NCBI GenBank assembly: GCA_025966295.1 | Contig: JAOPVD010000234.1 | Location: 1 to 7,971, forward strand | Direction of reading: 5' to 3' | DNA: 7,971 nucleotides | Source: Frankiales bacterium | GTDB lineage: Bacteria > Actinomycetota > Actinomycetes > Mycobacteriales > SCTD01 | Shown: one piece after another, positions 6,638-7,971 of the stretch | Layout: each line of letters opens with the position of its first letter | Numbering within the stretch: position 1 is the first letter of the stretch | Notes under the pieces: model-generated | Database searches by the model: none | What the model saw: only the letters and a program-made list of their open reading frames with translations | Told to the model about the DNA's origin: nothing | Made by a program: the position numbers and the translations under genes

Positions 6638-7690
6638 CTACGCGTCGTACGGCGCAGCACCGGCGGGCAGCACGAAGCGGAACCGCGCGCCGCCGCTGGC
6701 GGCCCGCCCGACCTCGACGCTGCCGCCGTGGGCCTCGACGAGGCCCTTCACGATGTACAGCCCCAGACCGGTGCCCCGGCCGCGGTTGCCCCGCCAGAAC
6801 CGGGTGAACACGCGCGCCGCCGTCTCCGGCGGGATGCCCTCGCCCTCGTCCTCGACGAGGACCTCGGCGCCGCCGTCGTACGGCGCCACCGTGACGGTCA
6901 CCGTCCCCTCGCCGTGCCGCAGAGCGTTCTCCACCAGGTTGCCGACGACCTGGTCGATCTTGTCGGGGTCGGCCCAGATTTCCGGCAGCTCGCCGTCGAG
7001 GCGCACCACGAACCGGTCCTCCGGCTCGCCGCCGGCGACCCGGCCGGCCACCGCCTTGCGGGCGGCCGCGGGCAGGTCGATGACCTGCTTGCGCATCTCC
7101 AGCCGGCCTGCGTCGATGCGGCTGACGTCCAGCAGCTCGGTGAGCAGCCGGGTGACCCGGTCGGCGTCGGCGTTGACGGTCTGCAGCATGAGCTGCTTCT
7201 GCTCGTCGTTGAAGCGGTCCCACTTGGCCAGCAGGGTCGCGGTGAAGCCCTTGACGCTGGTGAGCGGGGACCGCAGCTCGTGGGCCACGGTCGAGACCAG
7301 GTCGGCCCGGCTGCGGTCGGTGCGCTCCCGGGCCCGGTTGTCGCGAAGCACCAGGACGACGCGCTGCAGCCGGCGGTCGGCGCCCCGGACGTAGGAGGCG
7401 GTGACGAGCAGCTCGCGGCCCTGGAGCGGGCCGGCGCTGACCTGCAGCCGGCGCTCGGGCTGCCGGGTGCGGGTGTCGAGGCCGTCGAAGGGCCGGCTGC
7501 ACTCCCACCAGTCGCGGTTCTGCTCGTCGACGAGCGGCAGCACCGCGCGCAGGTCGCGGCCGACGACCGCGTCGGCGCTGGTGGCGAGGATCCGCGCGGC
7601 GGCCGGGTTGACGAGCTGCACCGAGCCGGCCGCGTCCACCACGAGCACGCCGTCGGGCAGGTCGTCGTACGCGGTCTTGTCCAGACTCAC
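6638..7690 (-). CDS. Soluble PAS-domain sensor histidine kinase
   Basis: A 350-residue cytoplasmic sensor kinase that should autophosphorylate on His137 and pass the phosphate to a response regulator not seen here. A PAS-type sensor region (about 5-118, with DGVLVVDAAGSVQLVNPAAARILA) precedes the HisKA dimerisation/phosphoacceptor domain (H-box STVAHELRSPLTS, 133-145). The HATPase domain carries the N-box NLVENALRHG (251-260), the G1 box DEGEGIP (281-287), the F-box FTRFW (295-299) and the G2 box GRGTGLGL (304-311). No membrane segment or signal peptide is visible, so the stimulus is probably intracellular. The GTG start at 7690 has GGGAGG six bases upstream. An open frame reaches 7756 but would overlap the preceding gene. 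It lies 23 bp after the RNA methyltransferase and 65 bp before pheS. I recall a kinase gene beside pheS in Streptomyces as well. Ligand and partner are unknown. Confidence 0.93.
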   Translation of the reverse strand: MSLDKTAYDDLPDGVLVVDAAGSVQLVNPAAARILATSADAVVGRDLRAVLPLVDEQNRDWWECSRPFDGLDTRTRQPERRLQVSAGPLQGRELLVTASYVRGADRRLQRVVLVLRDNRARERTDRSRADLVSTVAHELRSPLTSVKGFTATLLAKWDRFNDEQKQLMLQTVNADADRVTRLLTELLDVSRIDAGRLEMRKQVIDLPAAARKAVAGRVAGGEPEDRFVVRLDGELPEIWADPDKIDQVVGNLVENALRHGEGTVTVTVAPYDGGAEVLVEDEGEGIPPETAARVFTRFWRGNRGRGTGLGLYIVKGLVEAHGGSVEVGRAASGGARFRFVLPAGAAPYDA

Positions 7691-7696
7691 TGGCGG

Positions 7697-7702
7697 CCTC
7701 CC
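7697..7702 (-). promoter_or_regulatory. Histidine kinase ribosome binding site
   Basis: The minus strand reads GGGAGG, then six bases (CCGCCA), then the GTG at 7690-7688. This strong site within the 23-bp gap after the methyltransferase fixes the kinase start and argues against the longer frame beginning at 7756. Confidence 0.8.
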
Positions 7703-7713
7703 TTCGGCGGACG

Positions 7714-7971
7714 TCACTCTAGGGCGCGCTGCGCCCGTTCGGACGCGTAGAGGCACACGGCGGCGGCCGTGGCGAGGTTGAGCGACTCGGCCCGGCCGCG
7801 CAGCGGGATGCGCACCCGCCGGTCCGCGGCAGCGAGCACCGCCGCCGGCAGGCCGTGCGCCTCGGTCCCGAACAGCCAGGCCGTCGGGGCGGCGAGCCCG
7901 CCGGCGTCGGCCAGGTCGTCGAGGTCGTCCTCGCCCTCGCCGCTCGTCGCCAGCACCTGCACCCCGGTACG
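7714..7971 (-). CDS. SpoU/TrmH-family RNA 2'-O-methyltransferase, C-terminal part
   Basis: The last 85 codons of a gene that begins beyond the right edge. The family methylates ribose 2'-OH groups in rRNA or tRNA with S-adenosylmethionine and folds its C-terminus into a deep trefoil knot. Two of the three knot motifs are visible: FGTEAHGL (motif 2, matching the GxExxG signature pattern) and IPLRGRAESLNLATAAAVCLYA (motif 3, with the conserved SLN). The protein ends in RAQRALE. The N-terminal substrate-binding region is outside the window, so the target nucleotide and the exact subfamily (TrmH, RlmB or TsnR-like) cannot be assigned. It precedes the kinase gene by 23 bp on the same strand and may be cotranscribed with it. 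In actinomycetes a gene of this type commonly follows infC-rpmI-rplT, which would lie to the right. Confidence 0.92.
   Translation of the reverse strand, partial: RTGVQVLATSGEGEDDLDDLADAGGLAAPTAWLFGTEAHGLPAAVLAAADRRVRIPLRGRAESLNLATAAAVCLYASERAQRALE

Noticed and set aside
5295..7394. A 699-codon plus-strand open frame antisense to pheT, pheS and the kinase
   Set aside because: Low-complexity composition with no motif, entirely opposite three well-supported genes. The same holds for plus-strand frames at 60-1355, 2268-3188, 3092-4060, 4382-5506 and 6728-7750.
6573..7508. Upstream extension of the pheS frame to 7508
   Set aside because: It is a Pro/Arg/Gly-rich shadow of the kinase gene. Normal PheS length and a ribosome site support the GTG at 6572.
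7691..7756. Upstream extension of the kinase frame to 7756
   Set aside because: It would overlap the methyltransferase end, while GGGAGG six bases before the GTG at 7690 gives a clear start.
1..7971. Search for CRISPR repeats, tRNAs, insertion sequences, attachment sites and phage or defence genes
   Set aside because: Reading both strands I saw no regularly spaced repeats, tRNA-like cloverleaf, transposase motifs or terminal inverted repeats. The window is filled by housekeeping and biosynthetic genes with uniform composition.

Overview
This is very GC-rich DNA with the codon use and gene content of an actinomycete. The gene order trmH-type methyltransferase, sensor kinase, pheS, pheT, (insert), argC, argJ, argB and the protein sequences suggest a member of the Geodermatophilaceae or a neighbouring lineage such as Blastococcus, Geodermatophilus or Modestobacter. 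That placement is inference from pattern recognition, not a database result. All genes lie on the minus strand and read from high to low coordinates. There is no gene-free stretch longer than about 70 bases.

In transcription order, the right edge (7971 to 7714) holds the C-terminal part of a SpoU/TrmH-family RNA 2'-O-methyltransferase. A soluble PAS-HisKA-HATPase sensor histidine kinase follows after 23 bp (7690 to 6638). After 65 bp come pheS (6572 to 5478) and pheT (5476 to 3068), the two subunits of phenylalanyl-tRNA synthetase, separated by one base. A short-chain dehydrogenase/reductase of unknown substrate (3071 to 2298) overlaps the pheT stop by four bases. A compact 53-bp junction then carries a small RNA-type hairpin and an ARG-box-like palindrome. 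Next come the arginine biosynthesis genes argC (2244 to 1240) and argJ (1187 to 36), and the first codons of what is probably argB (39 to the left edge).

The window therefore has two parts. The first is a translation-related block: RNA methyltransferase, kinase, PheRS and the coupled reductase. The second is the start of an arginine operon. In the second part, ArgC makes N-acetylglutamate semialdehyde from N-acetylglutamyl phosphate, the product of ArgB. ArgJ recycles the acetyl group from acetylornithine to glutamate. The ARG-box-like palindrome lies across the likely argC promoter and would let ArgR repress the operon when arginine is plentiful.

I found no mobile element, CRISPR array, tRNA, phage gene, toxin or defence module. 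I see no previously undescribed system. The points that deserve a second look are small: the architecture of the argC promoter, the coupled reductase between pheT and argC, a His-to-Gly change in motif 2 of PheS, and the orphan-looking soluble kinase next to pheS.
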